DNA of 62,656 nucleotides from Bacteroidia bacterium (lineage in GTDB: Bacteria > Bacteroidota > Bacteroidia > Bacteroidales > Paludibacteraceae): assembly GCA_009929445.1 (NCBI GenBank), contig SAAL01000005.1, positions 1 to 62,656 on the forward strand. The letters run 5' to 3'. Under the pieces are notes generated by a model that saw only the letters and a list, made by a program, of their open reading frames with translations, made no database searches and was not told the DNA's origin. Both the position numbers and the translations under genes were made by a program. Shown piece after piece: positions 37,972 to 46,822 of this stretch (its first letter is position 1; every line of letters starts with the position of its first letter).

Positions 37972-38565
37972 TCATTTCAGCAATTCCTGAATATCTGCTT
38001 CGATATCGGCCGGTTTCACTCTCGATTCATATCTTTTCAACGTTTTTCCGTCTTTTCCTATCAGAAATTTGGTGAAATTCCATTTTATTTTCTCCGGTTC
38101 GGCATTTGGAACGCTGTTTTTCAGATAGGTGTAAACAGGATGAGCATTTTCACCGTTCACATCAATTTTCTCAAACATGGGAAATGTGACTCCGTAGTTA
38201 GACTTACAAAATTCAAGAATTTCTTCGTTACTTCCGGGATCCTGATTGGCAAACTGATTGCTGGGGAAACCGAGAACTACAAAACCCCGGCTGCTGTATT
38301 TTTTATATAATTCTTCGAGGTCTGCAAACTGTGGTGTAAATCCGCACTTACTGGCTGTATTTACCACGAGTACAATTTTACCTTTGTAATCACTCAGTTT
38401 AATTTCTTTTCCCTGCATATTCAGGGCCGAAAAATCATAAAAAGTTTGTGTTGTGGAGTTTAGAGCAACCTGGTTCGCATTTTTTTCAGATTCACCGTTT
38501 TTCTTAACCGATGAACAACCTGCTATAGCTAAAGCCATTATAACTATGATGATCAAATTTTTCAT
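37972..38565 (-). CDS. Glutathione peroxidase-family lipoprotein
   Basis: Thiol peroxidase of the GPx family, in bacteria usually thioredoxin-dependent. After the ATG at 38565 comes a lipoprotein signal (IMALAIAGCSS), then a GPx domain with peroxidatic Cys74 in NTASKCGFTPQ, GFPSNQFANQDPGSN and the WNFTKFLI motif. The catalytic residue is Cys, not selenocysteine. Envelope localisation by lipidation is less common than the cytosolic form. The earlier ATG at 38598 adds 11 residues before the signal and is unlikely. Confidence 0.93.
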   Translation of the reverse strand: MKNLIIIVIMALAIAGCSSVKKNGESEKNANQVALNSTTQTFYDFSALNMQGKEIKLSDYKGKIVLVVNTASKCGFTPQFADLEELYKKYSSRGFVVLGFPSNQFANQDPGSNEEILEFCKSNYGVTFPMFEKIDVNGENAHPVYTYLKNSVPNAEPEKIKWNFTKFLIGKDGKTLKRYESRVKPADIEADIQELLK

Positions 38566-38688
38566 GATGATTGAAATTTTAATTTTTACATAAAACAAAA
38601 ATCATTTCGAATGGTTCAGCCAATTTTCAATATATTCTTCACATTATCGAAAACTTTAATAACTTTACAAAAATAATATGAAAAGATT

Positions 38689-39459
38689 ATGTTAGGAGCA
38701 ATTATTGGCGATATAGCAGGATCACGCTTTGAATTTAACGGATTCAAAAGCACCCGTTTTGAGTTGTTTGATCCTGCCTGTGATTACACCGACGATTCGA
38801 TTTGTACGGTGGCAATCGCTGACGCTGTTTTGAACAAAAAATCGTATCAGGATTCATTGCTGGAATGGTGTAGAAAATATCCAAATCCGATGGGAAGCTA
38901 CGGCAATCGGTTTTCAGCCTGGATAAAAAGCGAAAACCCACAACCTTATGGCAGCTTCGGCAACGGATCTGCCATGCGTGTAAGTGCCATAGGCTGGCTT
39001 TTTGAGGATGAAGTTGAGACACTCAGACAGGCAGCACTTTCGGCTATCCCCACCCACAACCATCCGGAAGGGATAAAAGGTGCTCAGGCTGTGGCATTGG
39101 CCATTTTCAGAAGCAGAAACGGAGCTGATAAATCTGAAATAAGAAAAGAAACGGAGCAGAAATTTGGTTACAATCTCCAACTCACCTGCGATGAAATTCG
39201 TCCTGCATACCGTTACAGTGAGACCTGCCAGGACACTGTTCCACAAGCCATTACAGCATTTCTTGAAAGTACATGTTTTGAGGATGCCGTTCGTCTGGCC
39301 GTTTCGCTGGGCGGCGATGCCGATACCTTAACAGCCATTACCGGGAGCATAGCCGAAGCTTTTTATAAGGAAATTCCAAGTGTAATTAACAAAAAAGCAC
39401 TGGAATATTTACCAAAAGACATGAAATCTGTCATAAATCATTTTTACAGAAACATTTAA
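38689..39459 (+). CDS. ADP-ribosylglycohydrolase family protein
   Basis: The 256 residues match the DraG/ARH fold: MLGAIIGDIAGSRFEF at the N-terminus, the first Mg-binding cluster YTDDSICTVAIADAVL, and the second, SLGGDADTLTAITGSIAEAFY, with its Asp pair. Such enzymes remove ADP-ribose from proteins, nucleic acids or small molecules. No ADP-ribosyltransferase gene is nearby, so the target is unknown. Divergent from the GPx gene and monocistronic. Confidence 0.9.
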   Translation: MLGAIIGDIAGSRFEFNGFKSTRFELFDPACDYTDDSICTVAIADAVLNKKSYQDSLLEWCRKYPNPMGSYGNRFSAWIKSENPQPYGSFGNGSAMRVSAIGWLFEDEVETLRQAALSAIPTHNHPEGIKGAQAVALAIFRSRNGADKSEIRKETEQKFGYNLQLTCDEIRPAYRYSETCQDTVPQAITAFLESTCFEDAVRLAVSLGGDADTLTAITGSIAEAFYKEIPSVINKKALEYLPKDMKSVINHFYRNI

Positions 39460-39504
39460 AATATTTGGAAATGCATTTCAAGAGGAGCAAAACTTTTTTA
39501 TCCG

Positions 39505-39535
39505 TTTGAGTATTTCATAAAAAGAGTTAACTTTG
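39505..39535 (+). promoter_or_regulatory. Promoter of the TPP-controlled receptor gene
   Basis: TTTG at 39505-39508 and TAACTTTG at 39528-39535 with 19 bases between, a full Bacteroidota promoter about 45 bases before the TPP aptamer. Confidence 0.82.
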
Positions 39536-39579
39536 CAAACAGAAATCTGAACAAATTCAGTTTTCAAACATTATACATA

Positions 39580-39664
39580 TAAATGCTGGGGTGCCTTAAT
39601 ATTTCGGGCTGAGATCATACCCTTTGAACCTGCACGGGTAATTCCGCGAAGGGAATAAGAATCA
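39580..39664 (+). promoter_or_regulatory. TPP (thi-box) riboswitch
   Basis: The sequence has the universally conserved thi-box pieces: GGGGTGCC, then GGGCTGAGATCATACCC, TTTGAACCTG and CGGGTAATTCCGCGAAGGGAA. It begins after a consensus promoter and ends 70 bases before a TonB-dependent receptor gene, which it should repress when thiamine diphosphate is plentiful. Confidence 0.96.
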
Positions 39665-39733
39665 ATCAATTCACATTTCAACCGTTCTAACTGGCTCTCT
39701 CACAACATTTTATGAATCATAAAATAAAATCAG

Positions 39734-42148
39734 ATGAGAAGACACTTTCTTTTTACACTCGTGTTGATTAGTACACTGGCTGTTCAGTCTCAGAATTTCA
39801 TTCGGGGCAAAGTGCTGGATGATAACAATCAGCCCATCCGGGGAGCCTACGTAATACTCAAACAAACATCTCGAACAGTAATATCCGATCCGAAAGGTGA
39901 ATTTTACTTCGGAAATTTAAGCGACTTCGCCTATACGCTTCAAGTAAAATGCATTGGATATGAGGATTTTCAGAAAAATGTTCAGACAGGTTCAGATATT
40001 CAAATTGTACTGACGCACATTTCGATAAATCTTGAAGAGGTTAACATTCTGGCCACCCGCGCTACCGACCGTTCGCCGGTGGCATTTTCCAATGTCACGA
40101 AACAGAAAATCGAAGAGCGAAATTCGGGTCAGGATTTGCCTTATCTGCTGGCATTTACACCTTCATACATCACCACTTCGGACGCCGGCACCGGGATTGG
40201 ATATACAGGATTTCGCATTCGTGGTTCAGACGCTAACCGTACAAATGTCACCGTCAACGGAATTCCGCTGAACGACTCCGAATCACACAGTGTTTTCTTT
40301 GTAAACATGCCCGATTTTGCCTCATCGCTCCATTCGGTGCAGATACAACGGGGTGTAGGTACTTCATCCAACGGTCCGGCCGCTTTCGGTGCGAGTATCA
40401 ACATGCAGACCGAAGTGTTGAACAGTAAGCCTTATGCCGAAGCAGGAATTACCGTAGGGTCATTTAATACACTGAAAAACAGCGTGATGGCAGGCACCGG
40501 AATGATAAATAATTTTGCGGTAGATGTACGCCTTTCGAATATTATTTCTGATGGTTATATCGACCGCGCGTCGGTAGATATGAAATCGTATTTCATTTCG
40601 GGCGGATACTACGGCGAAAATACACTGGTAAAATTCATTACTTTTGGCGGAAAAGAAAAAACCTATCAGGCATGGAACGGGGTGGATCTGGAAAATCACA
40701 CACGTACTTACAACGAACTCGGCATGTACACCGACAACAAAAACGAAACAAAATTCTATGATAATCAGACAGATAACTACAACCAAACACATTATCAACT
40801 GCATTTCACACAGGTGATAAATGCCGGCATGAACTTAAATGCCTCATTACACTATACACGGGGTAAAGGATATTATGAAGATTATAAAACCGACCGGAAA
40901 TACGTGGAGTACGGCTTAACTCCTGCTACAGTAAACGGAAGCATACTCAGGAAAACCGATCTGATTCGTCAGAAATGGCTCGATAATCATTTTGGAGGTG
41001 CCACAGTTTCATTGAACCGGAAATACGAAAAACTGTCGTTGACGGCAGGTGGAGCTGCCAACAAATACTTCGGCGATCATTACGGCAAAGTAATTTGGGT
41101 ACGATATCCAAACAATGCAGTCCCCGGCCACACTTATTACTTCAACGAATCAACGAAAACCGATGCAAATATTTATGCAAAACTGAATTACACGATTACC
41201 GACAGATTGCATGCCTATGCTGACTTTCAGTACAGATTCATTGAACATAAGATGAGCGGAGAAGATGATAAATACGATGCGGATAAAGGTTCCATGCGGG
41301 ATATCACACAGTCGCATATATATCATTTTTTCAATCCGAAAGGAGGCCTGAATTATCAGATTAACAAATCCGGCAGCCTCTATGCTTCGTTTGCGATAGC
41401 CAACCGTGAGCCAAACCGCAACAATTATACCGATGCCGGACCGAATGAGGTTCCCGAAAGTGAACGATTGTATGATACCGAATTGGGATACAGATATTTA
41501 TCCAACAATTTAAGTCTGGGAGCCAACCTGTATTATATGAAATACAAAGGGCAGCTTATTCTTACCGGAAAAATAAGTGATATTGGCGAAATGCTTACTT
41601 CGAATATACCCGACAGCTACCGGGCAGGTGTGGAACTGATGGCCGGATTGAAGATTACCGAAGGTTTACGCTGGGATGGAAACCTGAATCTGAGCAGCAA
41701 CAAGATCAAAAATTTCAGAGAATACGCCGACGAGTACGATGCTGAATGGAACCGAACCGGAACAAAAGAGAATTTTTTTAAAACAACAAACATATCGTTT
41801 TCGCCAAACTCTGTGGCTAACAGTATTTTAAGTTACTCATTCAAAGGTATCGAAACAGCATTTTATTCCACATTCGTCGGGAGGCAGTACCTGGATAACA
41901 CATCTGACGTGAACCGTTCGATTGATGCTTACTTTGTGAGTAACCTTAGGGTGGGGTACTCGTGGAAAATGAAAAAAATCAAATCAGTTGATTTTAATCT
42001 GCTCATTAACAACCTTTTCGATACCGACTACGAAACAAACGGGTATAACTGGTACACCTATTACCTGGCGGGTGAAAGAATAAACGAAAAAAGATATTTC
42101 CCGCAGGCAGGCATTCACTTTTTATTTTCTACTGCAGTGAAATTATAA
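39734..42148 (+). CDS. TonB-dependent outer-membrane receptor, probably for thiamine or a precursor
   Basis: The 804 residues have a signal peptide, an N-terminal carboxypeptidase-like regulatory domain (IRGKVLDDNNQPIRGAYVIL), a plug domain (GYTGFRIRGSDANRTNVTVN) and a 22-strand barrel ending in FLFSTAVKL. No SusD partner or periplasmic/inner-membrane transporter lies beside it. The TPP riboswitch upstream is the main clue to substrate: uptake of thiamine or a related pyrimidine/thiazole is inferred. The start at 39734 puts the signal peptide at the N-terminus. Confidence 0.92.
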   Translation: MRRHFLFTLVLISTLAVQSQNFIRGKVLDDNNQPIRGAYVILKQTSRTVISDPKGEFYFGNLSDFAYTLQVKCIGYEDFQKNVQTGSDIQIVLTHISINLEEVNILATRATDRSPVAFSNVTKQKIEERNSGQDLPYLLAFTPSYITTSDAGTGIGYTGFRIRGSDANRTNVTVNGIPLNDSESHSVFFVNMPDFASSLHSVQIQRGVGTSSNGPAAFGASINMQTEVLNSKPYAEAGITVGSFNTLKNSVMAGTGMINNFAVDVRLSNIISDGYIDRASVDMKSYFISGGYYGENTLVKFITFGGKEKTYQAWNGVDLENHTRTYNELGMYTDNKNETKFYDNQTDNYNQTHYQLHFTQVINAGMNLNASLHYTRGKGYYEDYKTDRKYVEYGLTPATVNGSILRKTDLIRQKWLDNHFGGATVSLNRKYEKLSLTAGGAANKYFGDHYGKVIWVRYPNNAVPGHTYYFNESTKTDANIYAKLNYTITDRLHAYADFQYRFIEHKMSGEDDKYDADKGSMRDITQSHIYHFFNPKGGLNYQINKSGSLYASFAIANREPNRNNYTDAGPNEVPESERLYDTELGYRYLSNNLSLGANLYYMKYKGQLILTGKISDIGEMLTSNIPDSYRAGVELMAGLKITEGLRWDGNLNLSSNKIKNFREYADEYDAEWNRTGTKENFFKTTNISFSPNSVANSILSYSFKGIETAFYSTFVGRQYLDNTSDVNRSIDAYFVSNLRVGYSWKMKKIKSVDFNLLINNLFDTDYETNGYNWYTYYLAGERINEKRYFPQAGIHFLFSTAVKL

Positions 42149-42180
42149 TACCGTTGATATTCTATCTTTTGAATCAAAGA

Positions 42181-42216
42181 AAAACGTCTGAAAAATTAAT
42201 CTCAGACGTTTTTTTA
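42181..42216. terminator. Bidirectional terminator after the TonB receptor
   Basis: Stem AAACGTCTGA / TCAGACGTTT with a 10-base loop followed by a T-run; A-rich on the other side, so it also serves the convergent acyl-CoA ligase gene. Confidence 0.88.
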
Positions 42217-42221
42217 ATGAA

Positions 42222-43886
42222 TTATTTTTTGTCGTGTTTGCTTTTGGTTTTTTGATATTTGAATCGCTTTATTTTTTGCGAAGCGGTCTTCTCAAAAGGT
42301 TCTTCCATGATGTCCACCCGGTTAATCTGAGAAGAGCGTCCCAATTTTGAATTAATATCTTTTTTTAGTTGGTTTTTCCAATCGTGGTAATGCTCTTTCT
42401 TTTCTTCGATGATTAATTTGATGTGTTCAATGTTTTTCTCTGCCATTTCCAGATCCAGCAAAATTTTAGCCACCAGGAAACCATCTTCTTCAACAACCAG
42501 TGATTCAGACACATAAGCTGTATTATTGATAATTGATTCGATATCCTCGGGATAAATATTTTCGCCGCTCGCTCCTATTATGGTATTTTTCAGCCGACCT
42601 TTGATAAAGAGTCTTTTTTTCTTGTCGAACTGCCCTAAATCACCGGTACGAAACCACTTGTCGGTGGTAAGCACTTCGGCGGTAGCTTCCGGATTTTTAT
42701 AATATTCGAGCATCACATTCGGTCCTTTAGCCCAGATTTCACCCACACCAAGTTCATCCGGTTCATTTATCCTGAGTTCCACACCCTCCAAAGCATATCC
42801 CGTAGATTGCAGTTTGGTTTGATGAGGAGCCGCACCTGCCAGCAGCGGGGCTGTTTCGGTGAGTCCATACCCGATAGCATAAGGAAATTTTGCCTCCTTC
42901 AGAAATCGTTCCACATAATAATCGAGTTTAGCACCCCCAATACCAAAGAATTTCAACCTGCCTCCGAAAGTTTTATACAATTTCTTTCCGGCAATGTGGT
43001 GAATTATTTTTCGGGTTACGGGAGTTCTGTAAACCAACTTTTTCAACATCGAAGTTCTGAACTTGAGATAAATCTGATTTTTATACAGTTTTTCCATTAT
43101 CAGCGGCACCGAAAGCATCATGGTTGGTTTAATTTTTTCCATAGCTGCTATTAAAACAGGCGCAGTGGGCAGTTTTTCGAGAAAATAAATGGTTGCACCG
43201 TACATAATGGGATACAGCATCCCGATGGAATTCTCATAAGTGTGAGACAGTGGTAAAAATGAAAGAAATACGTCGTTGTGATTAATCGGCTGAACCGTAT
43301 AGGATTGCATGGCCACAAAAGTAACACTTTTGTGCTTCAATACCACTCCTTTTGATCGTCCGGTAGTTCCGGATGTATAGATTATAGCTGCTACATCATC
43401 TTCTGTTACATCCGTTTCAGTTATTTTATTTGAATCAAAAGTTAATTTTGAAATGTCACTCAAGAAAGAAAAATCATCCAGTTTAATTTTTACTATCAGA
43501 TCCGGAGTTTCAATTTGACTTACTTTTGGAAATAAGCGTTCACTCACGATTAAAACTTTTGACTCTGAATGAGTTAACACATTTTCAACCTCTTCGGTTG
43601 TAAAATCAGGTAAAACAGGTACAATAATCAATCCCCGGGATACTACCGAAAAATAAGCAATCACCCAGTTGGGCATATTATGTGAAAAAAGGGCAACTTT
43701 ATCCCCTTTTTTCAGTCCGAATGAAAATAAGAGAGCTGCAAATTCATCAATTTTTTCACCTAATTCCTTGTAAGTAATGGGTTTGCCGTCTACAAACGAA
43801 ACAGAAGTACAATCGGCAAATTGACTGACAGAATAATCGATCAGCGATTTGAGGGTGAGAGGAGATGGAACTATTTTTTTATGCAT
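42222..43886 (-). CDS. AMP-forming acyl-CoA synthetase/ligase (long-chain fatty acid type)
   Basis: The 554 residues belong to the ANL superfamily. Motifs in order: P-loop-like IIYTSGTTGRSKGV (about 170), FLPLSHTYENS, IGYGLTETAPL, GEIWAKGPNVMLEYYKNPEAT, WFRTGDLGQFD and the C-terminal catalytic Lys region ASQKIKRFKYQ. It activates a carboxylate with ATP and likely transfers it to CoA; long-chain fatty acids are the best guess from overall similarity, but aryl substrates cannot be excluded. Stands alone; a TATCTTTG -7 box is at 43928-43935. Confidence 0.88.
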   Translation of the reverse strand: MHKKIVPSPLTLKSLIDYSVSQFADCTSVSFVDGKPITYKELGEKIDEFAALLFSFGLKKGDKVALFSHNMPNWVIAYFSVVSRGLIIVPVLPDFTTEEVENVLTHSESKVLIVSERLFPKVSQIETPDLIVKIKLDDFSFLSDISKLTFDSNKITETDVTEDDVAAIIYTSGTTGRSKGVVLKHKSVTFVAMQSYTVQPINHNDVFLSFLPLSHTYENSIGMLYPIMYGATIYFLEKLPTAPVLIAAMEKIKPTMMLSVPLIMEKLYKNQIYLKFRTSMLKKLVYRTPVTRKIIHHIAGKKLYKTFGGRLKFFGIGGAKLDYYVERFLKEAKFPYAIGYGLTETAPLLAGAAPHQTKLQSTGYALEGVELRINEPDELGVGEIWAKGPNVMLEYYKNPEATAEVLTTDKWFRTGDLGQFDKKKRLFIKGRLKNTIIGASGENIYPEDIESIINNTAYVSESLVVEEDGFLVAKILLDLEMAEKNIEHIKLIIEEKKEHYHDWKNQLKKDINSKLGRSSQINRVDIMEEPFEKTASQKIKRFKYQKTKSKHDKK

Positions 43887-43984
43887 AATTGATATTAATA
43901 AGACTCTGATTAAATGAAAAATGTGCGCAAAGATAATGAAATAATCACAACTTATTGCACATTTTCAGTTCAATTGTGCATTTT

Positions 43985-44740
43985 TTATTTATATATTAAA
44001 AATATACAGGGTTTTTTGTTCAGATCCGGTTTTTGTGATTTCCAGGCCGAAACTGTTTTTGTATGTATAAATTCTGTCTCAAGGGTAATATCAGCGGCTA
44101 CACAGAGTTTTGTAGCCGGATTACAGGCAGCCAGAATGTCGTCCAGCATTTTCATGTTTCGGTAAGGAGTTTCGATAAAAATCTGCGTTTGATTTTCGGA
44201 GTAAATCCTGCTTTCCATCTTTTTCAAAGCTTTTATTCTTTCCGATTGCTGTACAGGCAGATAGCCCAGGAAGGCAAAACTTTGTCCGTTGAAACCCGAG
44301 GCCATGAGCGATAGCAAAATGGACGAAGGACCGACCAAAGGCACTACGCGGAAGTTTTGCTGCTGTGCCAGCGCCACCACATCGGCTCCCGGATCGGCAA
44401 TAGCCGGGCAGCCTGCTTCAGAAATAACACCCATGTCGTTTCCGGTTTTGAGTGGCTGCAGAAACTGAGCTATTTCTTCCGGTTTAGTATGCTCATTGAG
44501 TTCGAAGAAAGTGAGTTCATCAATAATAATAATATCCCTGTTGATTTTTTTCAGGAAACGACGTGCAGTGCGTATATTTTCAACGATAAAATATCGAATG
44601 GATGTAATAATATCCGCATTTCCCCGTGGAAGTATTTTATCCGTTTCGGTATCACCGAGGGTAGTGGGAATTAAGTAAAGCCCCCCCGCTCCCCGAAGTG
44701 GGGATATGTGTGAATCCTGTATTTTCGAATTGTTATTCAT
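43985..44740 (-). CDS. RsmI-like tetrapyrrole-methylase-family SAM methyltransferase
   Basis: The 251 residues match the SAM-dependent methyltransferase family that includes RsmI (2'-O-methylation of 16S C1402): LYLIPTTLGD at the start, SEAGCPAIADPGADVV, VPLVGPSSILLSLMASG, and IFIETPYRN. Bacteroidota often encode this short relative in addition to canonical RsmI, so the exact target is uncertain. The first 20 residues are unusual: ISPLRGAGG is encoded by a C/G-rich palindromic repeat (44677-44706) fused in frame ahead of the normal N-terminus. It ends an apparent operon with the ABC-F gene 50 bases upstream. Confidence 0.85.
   Translation of the reverse strand: MNNNSKIQDSHISPLRGAGGLYLIPTTLGDTETDKILPRGNADIITSIRYFIVENIRTARRFLKKINRDIIIIDELTFFELNEHTKPEEIAQFLQPLKTGNDMGVISEAGCPAIADPGADVVALAQQQNFRVVPLVGPSSILLSLMASGFNGQSFAFLGYLPVQQSERIKALKKMESRIYSENQTQIFIETPYRNMKMLDDILAACNPATKLCVAADITLETEFIHTKTVSAWKSQKPDLNKKPCIFLIYK
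44677..44706. repeat. C/G-rich palindromic repeat, copy inside the methyltransferase N-terminus
   Basis: Core CCCCGCTCCCCGAAGTGGGG on the plus strand. It is similar in layout to copies near 45046-45076, 45122-45166, 58083-58117 and 58207-58236 (runs of C, a short CTTC/CTGAAG turn, runs of G, AATTTAGG-like tail). It is translated in frame as SPLRGAGG. Confidence 0.65.
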
Positions 44741-44790
44741 GGTTTATCCTAATTGTAAAATTATGAGTATAATCAGAATATTCAAAAAAA

Positions 44791-46803
44791 TCATTGTTCA
44801 TAAGTTTTCAATTTTTCCAGTTCTTCGGCCAGAATCTCCCATTCGTACATTTTCTGTTCCAGTTCCCGTTGTTTTTTCTGCAAAAGCATAATAAATTCAG
44901 GATCAGATGCTTTAGCCGGACTCTCCAGTTGTGTCAGCATTTCTGAAATTTCCTTCTCAAGTTTTTCCACTGCATTTTCGGCAGTTTCCACGTCTTTTTC
45001 GGCTTTTCGGATTTTTTTGCTCAGTTCTTTTCGGGCTTCATAAGCCTCCTTACCTCCTGAAGGGGAAATAATTCCCGTATTTTCATCATTTTCGGGATTA
45101 TTTACTTTCGTATTCTTCAAAAATCCCCCTTGTGACGAATTTAGGGGACTTCCTTTAAGGGGTTGTGTGACAGGACTTCCAAGTTGATTCAAATGCTCAA
45201 TATTCTTTTTCCGAAGGAAATCATAGATGCCTCCCAGGTGTTCGCGCACTTTTTTGTCGGAAAACTCATACACTTTGGTAACCAATCCGTCGAGAAATTC
45301 ACGGTCGTGCGAAACGATGATGGCAGTTCCGTCAAAAGCTCTGATGGCGTCTTTCAGCACATCTTTGGATGGCATATCGAGGTGATTGGTGGGTTCATCA
45401 AGAATAAGCAGGTTAACCGGTTCGAGCAGGAGGCGGATCATGGCAAGGCGGCTTCTTTCGCCTCCTGACAGCACTTTCACTTTCTTGTCGGATGCTTCGC
45501 CGCCAAACATAAACGCTCCCAGAATATCACGGATTCGGGTACGGATATCTCCGGTTGCCACGTAATCAATGGTTTGAAAAACTGTGAGATTTTCATCCAG
45601 CAGTGATGCCTGATTCTGAGCAAAATAGCCAATTTTCACATTGTGTCCGAGTTTCATGGTTCCGGAATAACCAATTTCATCCATGATACATTTCACCAGC
45701 GTACTTTTACCTTCGCCATTTTTACCCACGAACGATACTTTTTCTCCGCGGTTGATAATCATTCCGACTTTATCGAGTACAAGGTGATTGCCGTAAGCCT
45801 TCGAGAGATTTTCAATTTCAACCGGAATGGAGCCCGAACGGGGTGAAGGAGGAAATTTAAGGCTCAGCCTGGAAGTGTCTTCCAGATCGACTTCGATGCG
45901 AACAAGTTTCTCCAGCTGTTTGATACGCGACTGAACCTGAACAGATTTTGTAGCCTTATACCGGAAACGTTCGATAAAATCTTCGGTATCCTGAATCATT
46001 TTCTGCTGATTTTCATACGCTCGCACCTGTTGTTCGTGTCTTTCTTTTCTGAGTTCGACGAATTTGGAGTAGTTCACGTTGTAATCGTAAATTCTACCAA
46101 GTGAAATTTCGATGGTACGGTTTGTAACTGCGTCAATAAATGCCCTGTCGTGTGAAACGAGCAATACGGCGCTTGCTGAATTGACCAGAAAATTCTCCAG
46201 CCATTGTATAGATTCAATATCGAGGTGGTTGGTAGGTTCATCGAGCAGCAGGATGTCCGGGTCCTGAAGCAGAATTTTAGCCAACTCGATACGCATACGC
46301 CATCCTCCGCTGAATTCAGAGCACTGCCTGTCAAAATCTTTCCGGAGAAAGCCGAGTCCCATCAGTGTTTTTTCAATTTCAGCATGAAAATTTCCGGGAT
46401 TGATGATTCGGTAATGTTCGCTGGCTCGGCTGTGTTTTTCGATAATTCTGAGGTATTCATCGCTATCGTAGTCAGTCCGGCTGGCCAGTTCACCGGCATA
46501 TTTTTCAATATCCTGTTGGACCTGAGTAATATGTTCAAACGCTTTTTCGGCTTCCTGAAGAACGCTTGTGCCTTCATTATGCACCATATTCTGAGGCAAA
46601 TAGCCAATGGTAAGGTCCGGGGAAATTACAATATTTCCGCGAGTTGGGTTTTGTTTTCCGGCAATGAGTTTTAGAAGGGTTGTTTTTCCTGCACCGTTTT
46701 TACCTACAAGGGCAATTTTATCTTTTGGATTGATAAGAAAACCAATGTTGTCAAATAATGGCGATCCGCCAAACTCTACAGTAACCTGCTCAATGGAAAT
46801 CAT
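44791..46803 (-). CDS. ABC-F family ATPase (Uup-like)
   Basis: Soluble protein with two ABC domains and no membrane part, acting on the ribosome rather than in transport. First domain: GKNGAGKTTLLKL, SGGWRMRIELAKILL, LLDEPTNHLD; second: GKNGEGKSTLVKC, LSGGERSRLAMIRLL, DEPTNHLD. A C-terminal coiled coil (AEKDVETAENAVEKLEKEIS) is as in Uup. The linker between the second ATPase and the coil (about residues 540-585) contains GSPVTQPLKGSPLNSSQGG and ISPSGGK, which are translations of C/G-rich repeats. It lies 19 bases after the WecA-like gene. Confidence 0.92.
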   Translation of the reverse strand: MISIEQVTVEFGGSPLFDNIGFLINPKDKIALVGKNGAGKTTLLKLIAGKQNPTRGNIVISPDLTIGYLPQNMVHNEGTSVLQEAEKAFEHITQVQQDIEKYAGELASRTDYDSDEYLRIIEKHSRASEHYRIINPGNFHAEIEKTLMGLGFLRKDFDRQCSEFSGGWRMRIELAKILLQDPDILLLDEPTNHLDIESIQWLENFLVNSASAVLLVSHDRAFIDAVTNRTIEISLGRIYDYNVNYSKFVELRKERHEQQVRAYENQQKMIQDTEDFIERFRYKATKSVQVQSRIKQLEKLVRIEVDLEDTSRLSLKFPPSPRSGSIPVEIENLSKAYGNHLVLDKVGMIINRGEKVSFVGKNGEGKSTLVKCIMDEIGYSGTMKLGHNVKIGYFAQNQASLLDENLTVFQTIDYVATGDIRTRIRDILGAFMFGGEASDKKVKVLSGGERSRLAMIRLLLEPVNLLILDEPTNHLDMPSKDVLKDAIRAFDGTAIIVSHDREFLDGLVTKVYEFSDKKVREHLGGIYDFLRKKNIEHLNQLGSPVTQPLKGSPLNSSQGGFLKNTKVNNPENDENTGIISPSGGKEAYEARKELSKKIRKAEKDVETAENAVEKLEKEISEMLTQLESPAKASDPEFIMLLQKKQRELEQKMYEWEILAEELEKLKTYEQ
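45046..45166. repeat. Two C/G-rich palindromic repeat copies inside the ABC-F linker
   Basis: Copy one, CTCCTGAAGGGGAAAT, lies near 45052-45070; copy two runs from CCCCCTTGTGACGAATTTAG to CTTTAAGGGG (45125-45162). Both are translated in frame in the ABC-F linker, so they do not interrupt the gene. Confidence 0.6.
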
Positions 46804-46822
46804 ATCAATATGGTGAAAATCT

